This document shows positions 38,632-48,950 of a stretch of DNA of 64,000 nt, one piece after another. The notes beneath the pieces were generated by a model that was given only the letters and a program-made list of their open reading frames with translations, was not told the origin of the DNA and ran no database searches. Made by a program: the position numbers and the translations under genes. This DNA is from Mytilus californianus (Eukaryota; Mollusca; Bivalvia; Mytilida; Mytilidae). Within the stretch, counting starts at the first letter, position 1. Every line of letters starts with the position of its first letter. The stretch is from contig NW_026262712.1 of the NCBI RefSeq assembly GCF_021869535.1, positions 101,002,140 through 101,066,139 of the forward strand, in the 5' to 3' direction.

Positions 38632-41235
38632 ACAGAAGATGTGGTATAATTGCCAATGAGACAACTATCCACAAAAAGACCAAATGACACAGAAATTAAC
38701 AACTATAAGGCACCGTACGGCCATCAACAATGAGAAAAGCACATACCGCATAGTCAGCTATAAAAGGCCCCAAAATGACAAATATAAAACATTTCAAACG
38801 AGAAAACTAACGGCCTTATTTATGTACAAAAAATGAACGAAAAACAAATATGTAACACATCAACAAACGACAACCACTGAATTACAGGCTCCTGACTTGG
38901 GACAGGCACATACATAAAGAATGTGGCGGGGTTAAACATGTTAGCGGGATCCCAACCCTCCCCCTAACCTGGGACAGTGGTGGAACAGTACAACATAAGA
39001 ACGAACTATAAAAATCAGTTGAAAAAAGCTTAACTCATCAGATGGATACAAATAGAAATACATCTAACAAAAACACAGAGTGGACGTGGGAGGGTACTTG
39101 TACATCCCAACAACAAAAAGACACTAAGTACTGATCTGAGAGTACTCGCAGTTACTGACAGCTAGTTCAAAGCCACTAACAACTAAAAAACAATCAAGCA
39201 TCTTAGACTAATTTATCAATCAGTACACATCCAACATCCAATGGATTTAATGTAGAGACGTCATAAACAGTTAGGGAAAAATATGACCTTGTGCAATGCC
39301 AAGATACAGGTATCGACAGAATGTAGATCCATGAATGTGTATATGTATATAACAATAATATTTAGTTTGCTTTTAATTTACTGATAACAAAATCAATATT
39401 TATACCAATAAAAACAATATTAAATGATCTAATTACAGTGTTGAATTGGTAACCTTTTAGAGTAAGTTTATTTAAGGGATCGATAAGTTTACCAGGATCG
39501 TTTCTAAATTTCCGGGTACGGTAAACTACATTTCCATAAAAATGAGGATGTGCTATCCCGTTTGAAATAAGTTTTCTACAGGTACAACCAAACTTCAAAA
39601 CCAAATCTTTATATTTAGGGAAGAATTTAGTAAAGGTTTTAAGTAATTTGTGGTAACGAAATCCCTGGCTTAATAATTTATCAGTAATACATAGATTACG
39701 TTCGTTAAAATCAAAAACGTCACAACAGACACGGGCATAGCGAACCAGTTGTGAAATATAAACACCGTAAGATGGTGCCAAAGGAACATCACCATCCAAA
39801 AAGTGAAAACTAACAATAGGGAACGAAAAATCGTCCCTTTAGTCGTAAATTTTAGTGTGGAATTTCCCGTGTAAAACCGAAATATCTAAATCTAGGAAAG
39901 GACAGTTATTACCGTTTAAATTTGATTTATTTAAAGTAAGTTCCTTTGGGTGAATTTTTATAAATTTAGAAAATTTTTGATTATTTAACGAAAAAATATC
40001 ATCAAGATAACGGTAAGTATTGTTGAATTCATTAATTAAATGCAATTTAGACGGGTCTTTACTGAGTTTGGTCATAAACTGTGATTCATAACAGTACAAA
40101 AACAAGTCTGTTATTAAAGGGGCGTAATAAGTGCCCATTGGAATACCTACAACCTGTCGATAAACTTTGTTGCCGAAACGTACATAAATATTATCAAGGA
40201 GAAAGTTAACAGCTTCAATCATCTCATCACACCTCCAGTAAGTATTTCTAGCATATTTACCTTTCTCATTAGAGAAGAAGGCTTTAAATGAACTGCAGCA
40301 AACATATTTGCATTCAGATTAACAAACGACCATTTAATTAAATAGGAAAACTTTTGTTTGATAAGATTGTGTGAAAGTGTAGTGTAGAGAGTAGAAACGT
40401 CGAACTGTCAACAGAATCGAAAGGATCATTAAAAGCACGTTATTTATCTAAAACATCCAAAGAATTTTTTACACTCCAAAAAAAGTTAATTCCACTATTT
40501 TCATATATCTTATTACAATAGTTTATGATAAGTTCTTTGAAAGTAGTTAAGGAACTTGTTAAAAGCACTGGAAGATTAGTTGTAGAACACTTACTAGAGG
40601 CCGAGATGAAACGATATTTTACTGTTTATTTTGTGCAGTTTAGGTAACCAATACATAGTAGGGACCTTCAAATGTTCACTAGAAGCCTTGAGCTGTGATG
40701 TGGTTATGATATGTTTGTTTACTATATGACTCTCTATGGAGCGCACGGACTTGAATGTAGATGAATTTAAAATTTCATTCTAAAGAACGTCCGTGTAGTA
40801 TTTACGGCATACCACCACCACATTGTTGGCTGCTTTGTCGGCCGGTACAAACACAAACTGCTTTGAAAATTCTTGAAGTTTATTTCTTATTCTGGAAAAA
40901 GGTGTATTATGTACTCTGTTATTTATTTCAGAATTATTTTCAAAATGTAATATTCTATTATCTACAACATTCATACATTTATTTAAATAAGAATCAAGAA
41001 ATTTTTTATCAGATTTTTTCCGTTTATACCAATTTTTACAAAACGAGGAAAGAGCGTCTTTGGTGACCTGACGACACTGTTTCCAATCTATTTTAGATGG
41101 AGGACAATATTTTGGTCCTTTTTCAAAAAGTTTTAACCTCTCTGTCCTGTACGATATTGAGGTCCCCCGTGATAACATGGCCATAGGGATCATATCTAAA
41201 CTCCGACGATTATTCAAGTTGTCCATTTTAAACAA
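38632..41235 (-). mobile_element. Longest copy of the reverse-transcriptase element (type A tail)
   Basis: It reads on the minus strand from the coding region (41235-39362) into a ~730-base 3' UTR. The UTR ends with GTCTCATTGGCAATTATACC and ACATCTTCTG at about 38632. The UTR contains the AGGAGCCTGTAATTCAGTGG, CCCCGCCACATTC and GTCCCAGGTTAGGGGGAGGG blocks seen in other copies. It shows that the abundant short repeat around AAGATGTGGTATGATTGCC in this window is the 3' tail of this retroelement, not an independent SINE. The 5' UTR and any upstream domain are not identified. Confidence 0.85.
39362..41235 (-). pseudogene. Reverse transcriptase, Penelope-like by motif, disrupted
   Basis: Reading on the minus strand, the first frame (41235-40780) begins MFKMDNLNNRRSLDMIPMAM and ends FVFVPADKAANNVVVVCRKY, the fingers-region ADK-x-VVV block. 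After broken frames, EKGKYARNTYWRCDEMIEA leads into VYRQVVGIPMGTYYAPLITD, the RT motif with PMG. Next come NTYRYLDDIFSLNN (catalytic YLDD, at about 40005) and NCPFLDLDISVLHGK, then one in-frame stop at 39841, then DGDVPLAPSYGVYISQLVRY and QGFRYHKLLKTFTKFF, ending in IGINIDFVISKLKAN. The PFLDLDI block and ADK motif resemble Penelope-like elements. I see no GIY-YIG endonuclease after the RT, so the class remains uncertain. At least one frameshift near 40780-40330 and one stop make this copy inactive. Confidence 0.82.
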
Positions 41236-42480
41236 GGGTAGGCATTTTGTTTGTCAATATCTTTATACCAAGCGTTAGCGTTTTTTCTCTAAGAAGTTAA
41301 TACATGAATTTCCAGTATGTTCATTTTTTGTATATGTTTGCCTTGCGATCATTTTAGCTGTTCAATTTATATCGCATTTCTCAAGATTGATACAAACAAA
41401 TAGGCAAACATTGGACATTGATAGGGTAATGACTCATATATAAGGGACCAGTCATTTGTAATCCCAAAAAGAGGGAATATGAAGAAATTAAAGGAGCCTT
41501 TAATTTATTTTTTTTTTGGATGGAAAGGTGGTTTTCAATTTTTTATAGTTATAGTTTTGCCGCCGTATAATGTTATGGTGATGTCTTCGTCGTCCGTAGA
41601 TATTTTGTTACCAGATAATAACTGTTAAGAAATTAGGGGCCAAAACGGGACAAAAAAAAAGAAATTCTTAGGGTTCTTTGATATGCTGAATCTAACAGTA
41701 TATTTAGATTTTAGATATCGGACCATATAATAGGTCAATGCCCAATGTCAACTTTTTAAAATCTTAGACCACATTCATTATGTGTCACAAGCCTATGATG
41801 TGTCAGATAGTTAATTATATCAAAATTCAGAGCTGTATCAAGCTTGGATGGTGTGTCCATACTTGCCCTAACTGTTCAGGGTTCGGCCCTCATCTTACAC
41901 TCCCACCCACAGTAAAACATAATAGTTTTGACTCGAAAGACATAAATTTTTACGCCTCGCTCCGCTCACCTCAATTGGTAAAACCTAAATCCTTAGTTTC
42001 AACAATTTCTTCATCTGAAGCTAATAGTGAATGAAGGTGTGGTAAATATCAATGAGACAATAACCGGCATATCCAAATTAAGTTCCCTGAAGTCGCAAAC
42101 AACTGCCACACTGGAAGTTCTAGTTCAATGGCGCAATATTTTAAACTTATAATGCAATGGAAACTTAATGCGTTTTTTTTTTTGTTTTTTTTGTTTGTTA
42201 TTACGAACAAAAGTATGATTTCAACGTAAAACAAAACAAGTAAAACGACAGCTATCACAATTGCTTCATAACGATAATTACAACAAAGAAGATAATAACA
42301 CTTAATGTCTGTATGACATTTATATTATACCTTTGAAAATACATATAGTAAAAAAGAGATGTTGAATGATTGCAATTAGAAAACTATCCACAAGGGACCA
42401 AATAGAATCGTTTTCATAACAGACTAGACCAGAGCATTTTTGGCGGGCTCAAGTTTCCCATTGACTGGGTTAAATTAGGT
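41236..42480. other. No gene seen; probable interspersed repeat
   Basis: 41500-41930 has the look of an interspersed bivalve repeat (blocks GACCACATTCATTATGTG, TATCAAGCTTGGATGG, CTGTTCAGGGTTCGGCC), judged from familiarity only. 42347-42412 is a worn type A retroelement tail (GATTGCAATTAGAAAACTAT). Confidence 0.4.
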
Positions 42481-42944
42481 GGAACGGGGACCCAATTATT
42501 TTCCCCATTGAAACGCATTGAAAATCATAGTAAATAAATGGGGTGCTGTTCAATAAATAATTTTGATAGCCACCTTGGGATCTCTGTTTCATGTTAGGCA
42601 TTGGTTTCGAAGTTTCTAAGTGCAATCTCAGTGCCTCATGACCGGCATTCCGTTGCAAAATATTGTTTTGATTGACAACAGGGTCAGTCAGTCTACTTCC
42701 GGGGAAGAATAAAGGCTAGAATTTAGGCAATTTACTCTATGCACTGACGCCAGATTACATTTAAATCAATCAAAATTTTTACAGAAATTCAAACTAGAAA
42801 GCCTACCCTTTCAAATAAATCAACATTCAGTTACAGAACTTGTGTAATAATAACACTACACCATTTTAAATAAAAGTTATATTTTTTTTTTAAGAACTAC
42901 ATTCGTGGGTACTGGACTGGTTGCCGTAACTGGGATCCTATTCC
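42481..42944. repeat. 464-bp repeat, left copy (LTR-like after undoing inversion)
   Basis: It starts GGAACGGGGACCCAATTA and ends GGGATCCTATTCC. The reverse complement is found at 47709-48172 with the same length, and I count about two differences (in a T-rich run). Its ends are imperfect inverted repeats of each other (GGAACGGGGACCC against GGAATAGGATCCC). Just outside is AGGT (or AGGTGG); just inside is TGTCAGA. A short frame of about 60 codons is identical in both copies but has no recognisable motif. Confidence 0.95.
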
Positions 42945-43648
42945 TGTCAGACTTTAATTTTTGTTCCAGACTTAAAACTGCACTTTTTAAATTAAGATAT
43001 ACATCTCAGTAGTTATTGTGCAAAGTTTCAATAAATTTGATCCAACAGTTACAGAGTTATTGATCCTTATCTATAACATCTCAAATACCAGAAAATTGGT
43101 CGGCTAAAATCATAAATTCATGAAGTAAATATGCTTAAAATCAGCAAAACTTTTTTATTTCAAAAGATATTTACATTCTGTAAATTGCACATGGTACAAA
43201 AAAATGTAGATAAATTCATTCTGTGTATGAAAATTTAGTAAAAAGTAAATTTTGATGAAAAAAAAAATATTTAAATTATTTTTTTAATTAAAAAAAAAAA
43301 AAATCTTTCTTTTTTTCAATAAGAACTACATATGCAAAGGAGCTAAAAGTTAAAAACTTACAAGAAATGTATATTTGTGAAGGCAAATAAGTTCCTTATC
43401 ATATATGAAAAGCTGTGGTTTATATGGTAATGCAATTAGTGGTAATCCAATAAAATGTAAGCCCTACTGTACACACGTGATATCTTATACCATATTGTCC
43501 AGCACCTGTAAATCCCCCTAAGAGTGTCACTGTCAGCAATTAGTGGCAAACTTGTGTCATGGAAGCTGACAGCATCTTCGAATGATATAAATAATGCAGG
43601 AAAATATAGTTCTTCATAAATTATCAGTCAATGGTACTGTAAATTAAC
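42945..43648. other. Upstream region of the transposase-like gene
   Basis: AT-rich leader starting TGTCAGACTTTAATTTTTG. A TATA-like GATATAAATAAT lies about 65 bases before the transposase ATG. No other feature is seen. Confidence 0.4.
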
Positions 43649-44761
43649 ATGAAAGGTGGAAAAAATCGACGTAAATCCTGCTTCAAACCGGGTAACATAC
43701 CCCATAACAAGGGGATAAAATATGAAACACAGTCTTCAAACAGTAAGCTAAGTTCATCTAATATACAATGGAAGAGGCTAGATGCAGAGAAGTTCTCACT
43801 TGTAGCTAAAACCAGTCAAGACGGCACCTCCTACAGTTTACCAGATGTCGAGGGAAATCCTGGATCTACTAAGTTATTACGTCCACATCCAAAATCTTTG
43901 AAGATTCTGAAAAAAGAAGCTATATTTGAGTCTCACGATGGAAACCATGTTAAAGATGATACATATAGAGCTGTTAAAATGAAGAAAATTACTCTATTGA
44001 TGAATGTAGTTTTTAATCTTCACACTTTACAAGACATTAAATGTGATAAGCCGCACTTTGAACTGACAAAGGAAATTAAGTATGGATCTTGTGTAAAGTG
44101 CATATATAAATGTATAAGATGCAAGTTTACATCACCACGTGTTAATCTGTACGATGAAATTAAAACTTTGAATCCTGGACCTAACCCTGGAGAGTTAAAC
44201 CGCATGTTTGCATCTGCCTTACAGGAGACTCCTATGGGAATAAAAAGAGGAAGATTTCTGATGGCTGCAGGATTAAATATACCACCACCCACTAAAAGAA
44301 CACTGCAGAGGCATTCTAATGTTATTGCTAATGAGATAAAAGAGTTAAATGACAATGATATGAAGAAAAAACTTGAAACTGTGAAAGAAGTTAACAGAAT
44401 TCGTGGTGTAAAAGAGCCGTCACATATTCCTGTAGCAATCGACACGCGTTATAACAGTATGCATATAGTGAGCACAAAAAAACCTGGACAAAATGCTTCC
44501 CAGGCAATATCTTTGGCGTGTGAGCAAGTCACTGACCATAAGTTCATTGTTGCATCAGTTTTTCACAATAAACTTTGCTGGACAGGTGCTTGGTTTAAAG
44601 GGAAAGGACTTGATGTAACCTGTCCAGATGGACATGCTGGTACATGTACAGCCAATGTTAAGCCAACCACGCCTTTAAGTGAATATCTCATGGGTAAAGA
44701 AATTGGACTTCAGGTTGATAGGCAAAATGTGCTGATAAAGTATGCAGTTACAGATGGCTAG
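43649..44761 (+). pseudogene. Transposase-like protein, N-terminal half (Mutator-like/Kolobok-like by motif)
   Basis: 370 codons from ATG to a TAG. Residues 10-25 carry SCFKPGNIPHNKGIK, a basic motif like those in transposases and homing nucleases. Around residues 147-160 is CVKCIYKCIRCKF, a C-x2-C-x3-C-x2-C zinc-binding pattern. LNRMFASALQETPMGIKRGR and LNIPPPTKRTLQRHSN follow, which match the conserved N...A...G...PPP core of animal Mutator-like transposase domains. PVAIDTRYNS holds a candidate first catalytic Asp, and the last residues KYAVTDG hold a second. The frame stops at once in a 73-bp repeat. The rest of the protein is encoded on the opposite strand at 49950-48951. The family assignment is by motif impression; a profile search would settle it. 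As it stands the gene is broken between the presumed catalytic residues. Confidence 0.75.
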
Positions 44762-44830
44762 ACTCAAGCTAGCAGCCACTCGCTAGCAGCCACTCCGCTA
44801 GCAGCCAGTTTTCAGATATGGCTATAAACC
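44758..44830. repeat. 73-bp repeat R1 at the inversion breakpoint
   Basis: It starts CTAGACTCAAGCTAGCAGCC and contains three copies of a CTAGCAGCCACTC-type unit, then GTTTTCAGATATGGCTATAA. It is 71/73 identical, in the same orientation, to 49953-50025. Before the proposed inversion the two copies would have faced each other as a palindrome centred on CTAG-AG-CTAG. Confidence 0.93.
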
Positions 44831-44831
44831 A

Positions 44832-45332
44832 AAACCCGTGTCATGCCAACAACTGGTTTTTAAATAAATGTGTTTAGTGCCGATGCAAAGACCCTATAAG
44901 TGAATCAATATTAACGCCAAAACATGCAATCTTTAATGACCTGACAACAGTATCGTAACTATATCCCTTCTTAATAAGTCTATTTAAAGATTTTGTTAGC
45001 TTCAGAGGTGAATACTGACATTTTTGTGCTTTATAAAGAATATTTCCATAAAAAATTGGATGTGAAATACCTGAACGTATAAGAAGTCTGCATGTTGAGC
45101 TATATTTACGAATGATGTCCTTATACCGATGATAATATTTAGTAAATGTTTTGACTAGTTTGTGATATCGAAAACCCTGGTGTAATAATTTTTCAGTAAT
45201 ACATAAATTTCTCTCGTTAAAATCTAAAACATTGTTACATACACGAGCGAATCGTACAAGTTGAGATATATAAACACCGTAAGATGGTGACAAGGGAACG
45301 TCACCATCTAAAAATGGATAATTAACGATAGG
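44832..45332 (-). mobile_element. Reverse-transcriptase element fragment, type B, separated from its tail
   Basis: A minus-strand open frame starting SPSYGVYISQLVRFARVC passes QGFRYHKLVKTFTKYYHRY and SGISHPIFYGNILYKAQ, and ends SLIGSLHRH. It is the C-terminal end of the reverse transcriptase, with a 5' truncation near 45332. The short 3' UTR (AACCAGTTGTTGGCATGACA) stops at repeat R1. The matching 3' tail lies at 50105-50703 in the opposite orientation, as expected if an inversion split one copy. It is closer to the 26966-28152 copy than to the type A copies. Confidence 0.85.
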
Positions 45333-45740
45333 ATAAGACTTTATAAAGTTTTTATGGAAAGGGGAAAAATGTTACGCGTGTATGCACGTGTGATCCTTTT
45401 TTTTTTGTTCTTTGACCAAAGATAGTGTGTCATAAACTAAATTGCAGTATTCGTCGATATATCATTCTTGCATCTCACTAATTTGGGTCTTTTACTTACA
45501 AAATTTATTTTCTTGTGACGTATTTTAATGTTGAAGAATGAAATGATCCCCGTTTTTTTTTAATTTATTGTCGTTTGTTTGTGTCTCATATACACAAAAC
45601 CGGATCCCCCTTTTTTTTATATTTAATGACATCAATACCAATTCATGACACAAAATAACTGAGATAAACTAACAGCAGAAGAAATGGTCTTTCATGATTG
45701 TACTTAATCTAGAAACCACAATTTGGTCTTTTAATAAAAA
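45333..45740. other. No gene seen
   Basis: AT-rich with several T-runs. No gene or repeat family was recognised. Confidence 0.5.
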
Positions 45741-47275
45741 ATGTAGACAAATAAATTAAAAAAAAGAATTGAATGTTTATATTGGGAAAAATTACGTTGT
45801 GTAAATTATAACAGTTATTTCAACTGCAATCCATATTAAGCTATTGTTTTTACCCGCTTCGAGCAAATTTTGATCACATTTTGAAAATTAATTTCCTTCA
45901 TGAAACATATATTGTATGCACATTTTCATTGGGATCTTAAACAGGAAGTTGGTATATAAACTGCCGTCAATTATTGTCTGTACATGAGAACCCACTCCCC
46001 CCCCCCCCCCCCCCAAAAAAAAAAAAAACACAAAACAAAAACAACACACACACACACACACATTCAGAAAAGTCGGTGCATAATCATTCTGCTACCAATG
46101 GTTTTTCACAAGTAAAGTAGATAGCAGAAAAGTGCATGTTTCCAAAATACACCAAACTACATTTTACCTAGTTGTATTTCGTGAAGTTAATACAAATTTC
46201 ATGTAGATAAATAAATAAAAACAAATTGAATGTTTATATTGGAAAAAATTACGTTGTGTAAATTATAACAATTATTTCAACTGCAATCCATATTAAGCTA
46301 TTGTTTTTCCCGCTTCGAGCAAATTTTGACCACATTTTGAAAATTAATTTCCTTCATGATACATATATTCTATGCACATTTTCATTGCGATCTTAAACAG
46401 GAAGTTGATATATAAAATGCCGTCAATTATTGTCTGTGTGTAAGTTGGGGCGTTTAAAATAAAAATAAATAATTGATTCTAAAAAAGAAGAGATTAAAAA
46501 AGTAAAGTACATGTATGTACATGAGAACCCCCCTCCCCCCCTCTAAAAAAAACACAAAAACAAAAAAACACAAAACAAAAACCACACACATGCACACACA
46601 CACATTCAGAAAAGGAAGAATAGTCGGTGCATAATCATTCTGCTACCAATGGTTTTTCACAAGTAAAGTAGATAGCAGAAAAGTTCATGTTTCCAAAATA
46701 CACCAAACTACATTTTACCTAATTGTATTTCGTGAAGTTAATACAAATTTCATGTAGATAAATAAATAAAAACACATTGAATGTTTATATTGGAAAAAAT
46801 TACGTTGTGTAAATTATAACAATTATTTCAACTGCAATCCATACTAAGCTATTGTTTTTCCCGCTTCGAGCAAATTTTTACAACATTTTAAAAATTAATT
46901 TCCTTCATGATTCATATATTCTATGCACATTTTCATTGCGATCTTAAAAAGAAAGTAGATATATAAACTGCCGTCAATTATTGTCCGTGAATATTGATTC
47001 TAAAAAAGAAGAGATTAAAAAAGTAATGTACATGTATGTACACGAGAAACCCTCCCTCAACCCCCCCCCCCCCCCCCCCCCCCAAAAAAACCAAAACAAA
47101 AAAACAACACACACACACACACTCAGTAAAGGAAGAATAGTCCGTGCATAATCATTCTGCTACCAATGGTTTTTCAAGTATAGTAGTTAGCAGAGAAGTT
47201 CAAGTTTTCAAAATAAACAAAACTATACATTTTACCTACTTGTCTTTCGTGAAGAAAATACAAATTTCATAAGGC
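45741..47275. repeat. Tandem triplication of a ~460-550-bp unit
   Basis: The units start at about 45741, 46203 and 46752 with ATGTAGATAAATAAA and GAATGTTTATATTGG. Each continues with TATTAAGCTATTG, CCGCTTCGAGCAAATTTT, TGCACATTTTCATTG, GCCGTCAATTATTGTC, then a C-run, an A-run and an ACACAC run, and ends GTCGGTGCATAATCATTCTG and AATGGTTTTTCA. Copies 2 and 3 are closest to each other. No coding region. Confidence 0.9.
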
Positions 47276-47708
47276 TTGGTCCAAATATCTTGCATGTACG
47301 AAAAAGACAGTACGAAAATATATTTTGACTATTGAAAGTTGATCATGCATTCACAAAATAAATTTTAAAAGATACTAAATGAAAAGATATGACAACCGTA
47401 ACGGGTTAATCGCTTTTAGTTCAAAAAAGATAGTAGCCAACACATGTATTGTAACTTTCAAAGCTAGTTAAAAATAATTTTTATGTTTAAAGCACGTGCG
47501 ATATTATAAAAATTGTTAATCAAAACTTAACAAAAACGCAAGTAAAGAACATCTAAGTAGACAGTTTTAATCAAAACACAAAGGTTATTCCTGTACTAGT
47601 TTTTCGAATTATCAACTTTAGGCGTTGAGAGCCTTTGGTGACCCCACAGTTTAAATGTCTATAATGAGTGCGACGTGATAAGTGGGCGTTACAGACCATC
47701 GTCCACCT
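47276..47708. other. No gene seen
   Basis: AT-rich spacer between the triplicated unit and the right 464-bp repeat; nothing recognisable apart from CACCT next to the repeat (the reverse of AGGTG at the left copy). Confidence 0.5.
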
Positions 47709-48172
47709 GGAATAGGATCCCAGTTACGGCAACCAGTCCAGTACCCACGAATGTAGTTCTTAAAAAATAATTATAACTTTTATTTAAAATGGTGTAGTGT
47801 TATTATTACACAAGTTCTGTAACTGAATGTTGATTTATTTGAAAGGGTAGGCTTTCTAGTTTGAATTTCTGTAAAAATTTTGATTGATTTAAATGTAATC
47901 TGGCGTCAGTGCATAGAGTAAATTGCCTAAATTCTAGCCTTTATTCTTCCCCGGAAGTAGACTGACTGACCCTGTTGTCAATCAAAACAATATTTTGCAA
48001 CGGAATGCCGGTCATGAGGCACTGAGATTGCACTTAGAAACTTCGAAACCAATGCCTAACATGAAACAGAGATCCCAAGGTGGCTATCAAAATTATTTAT
48101 TGAACAGCACCCCATTTATTTACTATGATTTTCAATGCGTTTCAATGGGGAAAATAATTGGGTCCCCGTTCC
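47709..48172. repeat. 464-bp repeat, right copy
   Basis: Exact length partner of 42481-42944, in the opposite orientation today. Its left flank is CCACCT (reverse complement AGGTGG, matching the flank of the left copy). Its right flank is TGTCAGAGG, matching the inner flank of the left copy (TGTCAGACT). The flank pattern fits a single element with direct terminal repeats that was later partly inverted. Confidence 0.95.
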
Positions 48173-48424
48173 TGTCAGAGGGCATATATTGAACACTTCA
48201 ATCTGATTCTGTAAGCTTATTTTTGGAGTTACATGGATGAAATTTTGCTAGAGACTTCAAAATTCAATAAGGAAAACAATGATGATTGAATTAAACTTTT
48301 TAAATTAAAATGAAATTTAAATTTATGAAATTTAAAAAAAAGTTTTTTTCAATTTAAAGTTTGCAAAGGGGTCACAGTAAGGTCATTTTGTTGGTAATAT
48401 GTATTCATACACTTGTAAGTTAAA

Positions 48425-48812
48425 ATGGAGGGATTTTTCAAAAAATATCAGCAAAAAATACTAGAAAAGAGCCACCTGGCAAGAAATAGCAAATGTCTAA
48501 TTTGGGATCAGGGGACAACAAAAGATGGAAAATATGGGCTTATTTCTTTCCGGGATCCTATTTCTGGGACCATGGAAAAAGAAAAAAGCCCATAGATTCA
48601 GTTTTATGGTTTTTAATAATTATTTGATATTAAATGAAACATTTGACGCCAGCCACTTGTGTCACAATAGTTTGTGTGTGAATGCGACTCACATTACTTT
48701 AGAGCCGCATCACATAAACAACAACAGAATTTATTGTAAACACCGAAACTCTTGCCAGGGGCATGCCAATTTTCCAGATTGCCGCCTGGATTTATTTTTG
48801 GAAGATATTTAA
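48425..48812 (+). pseudogene. His-Me finger (I-PpoI-like) nuclease, one frameshift
   Basis: The first frame starts at the ATG at 48425: MEGFFKKYQQKILEKSHLAR, then NSKCLIWDQGTTKDGKYG, and reaches a stop after KEKSP. A +1 shift in the A-rich run near 48580-48592 continues in a second frame: AHRFSFMVFNNYLILNE, then ASHLCHNSLCVNATHITLEP, HHINNNRIYCKHRNSC and GHANFPDC. The S-H-x-C-H-N-x2-C-x-N-x2-H core, the later N-x2-R, and the following C, C, H, C set match the zinc-bound His-Me finger of I-PpoI-type homing nucleases, with catalytic His and Asn in place. C-x2-W...G-x-YG is also typical of their N-terminus. The full domain (~128 residues) is present. It lies antisense and convergent to the C-terminal half of the transposase, within the region between the 464-bp repeats after un-inverting. 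Whether the frameshift is real or a homopolymer error cannot be told. Confidence 0.82.
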
Positions 48813-48888
48813 GGGGTAGGGCTATAGCTTATATAGAGAATTTTTACTGAATGTGCAACAATTTTAAACTCTTTTTTAAAGATTTAGT

Positions 48889-48904
48889 GGTCCTTAAAAG
48901 GACC
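48889..48904 (-). terminator. Histone-type 3' stem-loop after the transposase stop
   Basis: On the minus strand it reads GGTCCTTTTAAGGACC: a 6-bp stem closing a 4-base loop (TTTA), followed by ACTAAATC. The histone mRNA 3' stem-loop has the form GGYYYT-TTTN-ARRRCC, then ACCA. It begins about 46 bases after the stop codon of the transposase C-terminal half, a distance usual for histone genes. A purine-rich AAAAAAGAG follows about 20 bases on, like a U7 snRNA target. The hairpin could also act on the opposite strand, downstream of the nuclease frame. Function is inference. Confidence 0.55.
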
Positions 48905-48950
48905 GTTAGTTAATTTTGTCTTTATCTTTTTCAGCAGTAGATGAATGCAG

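Noticed and set aside
42470-42658. ~60-codon frame present in both 464-bp repeats
   Set aside because: Identical only because the repeats are nearly identical; no motif, and no independent sign of selection.
44020-44445. 141-codon minus-strand frame
   Set aside because: Shadow of the transposase-like gene on the other strand.
42481-48172. Standard LTR retrotransposon for the 464-bp repeats
   Set aside because: No TG...CA ends, primer-binding site, polypurine tract, gag or reverse transcriptase between them; the gene inside is transposase-like.
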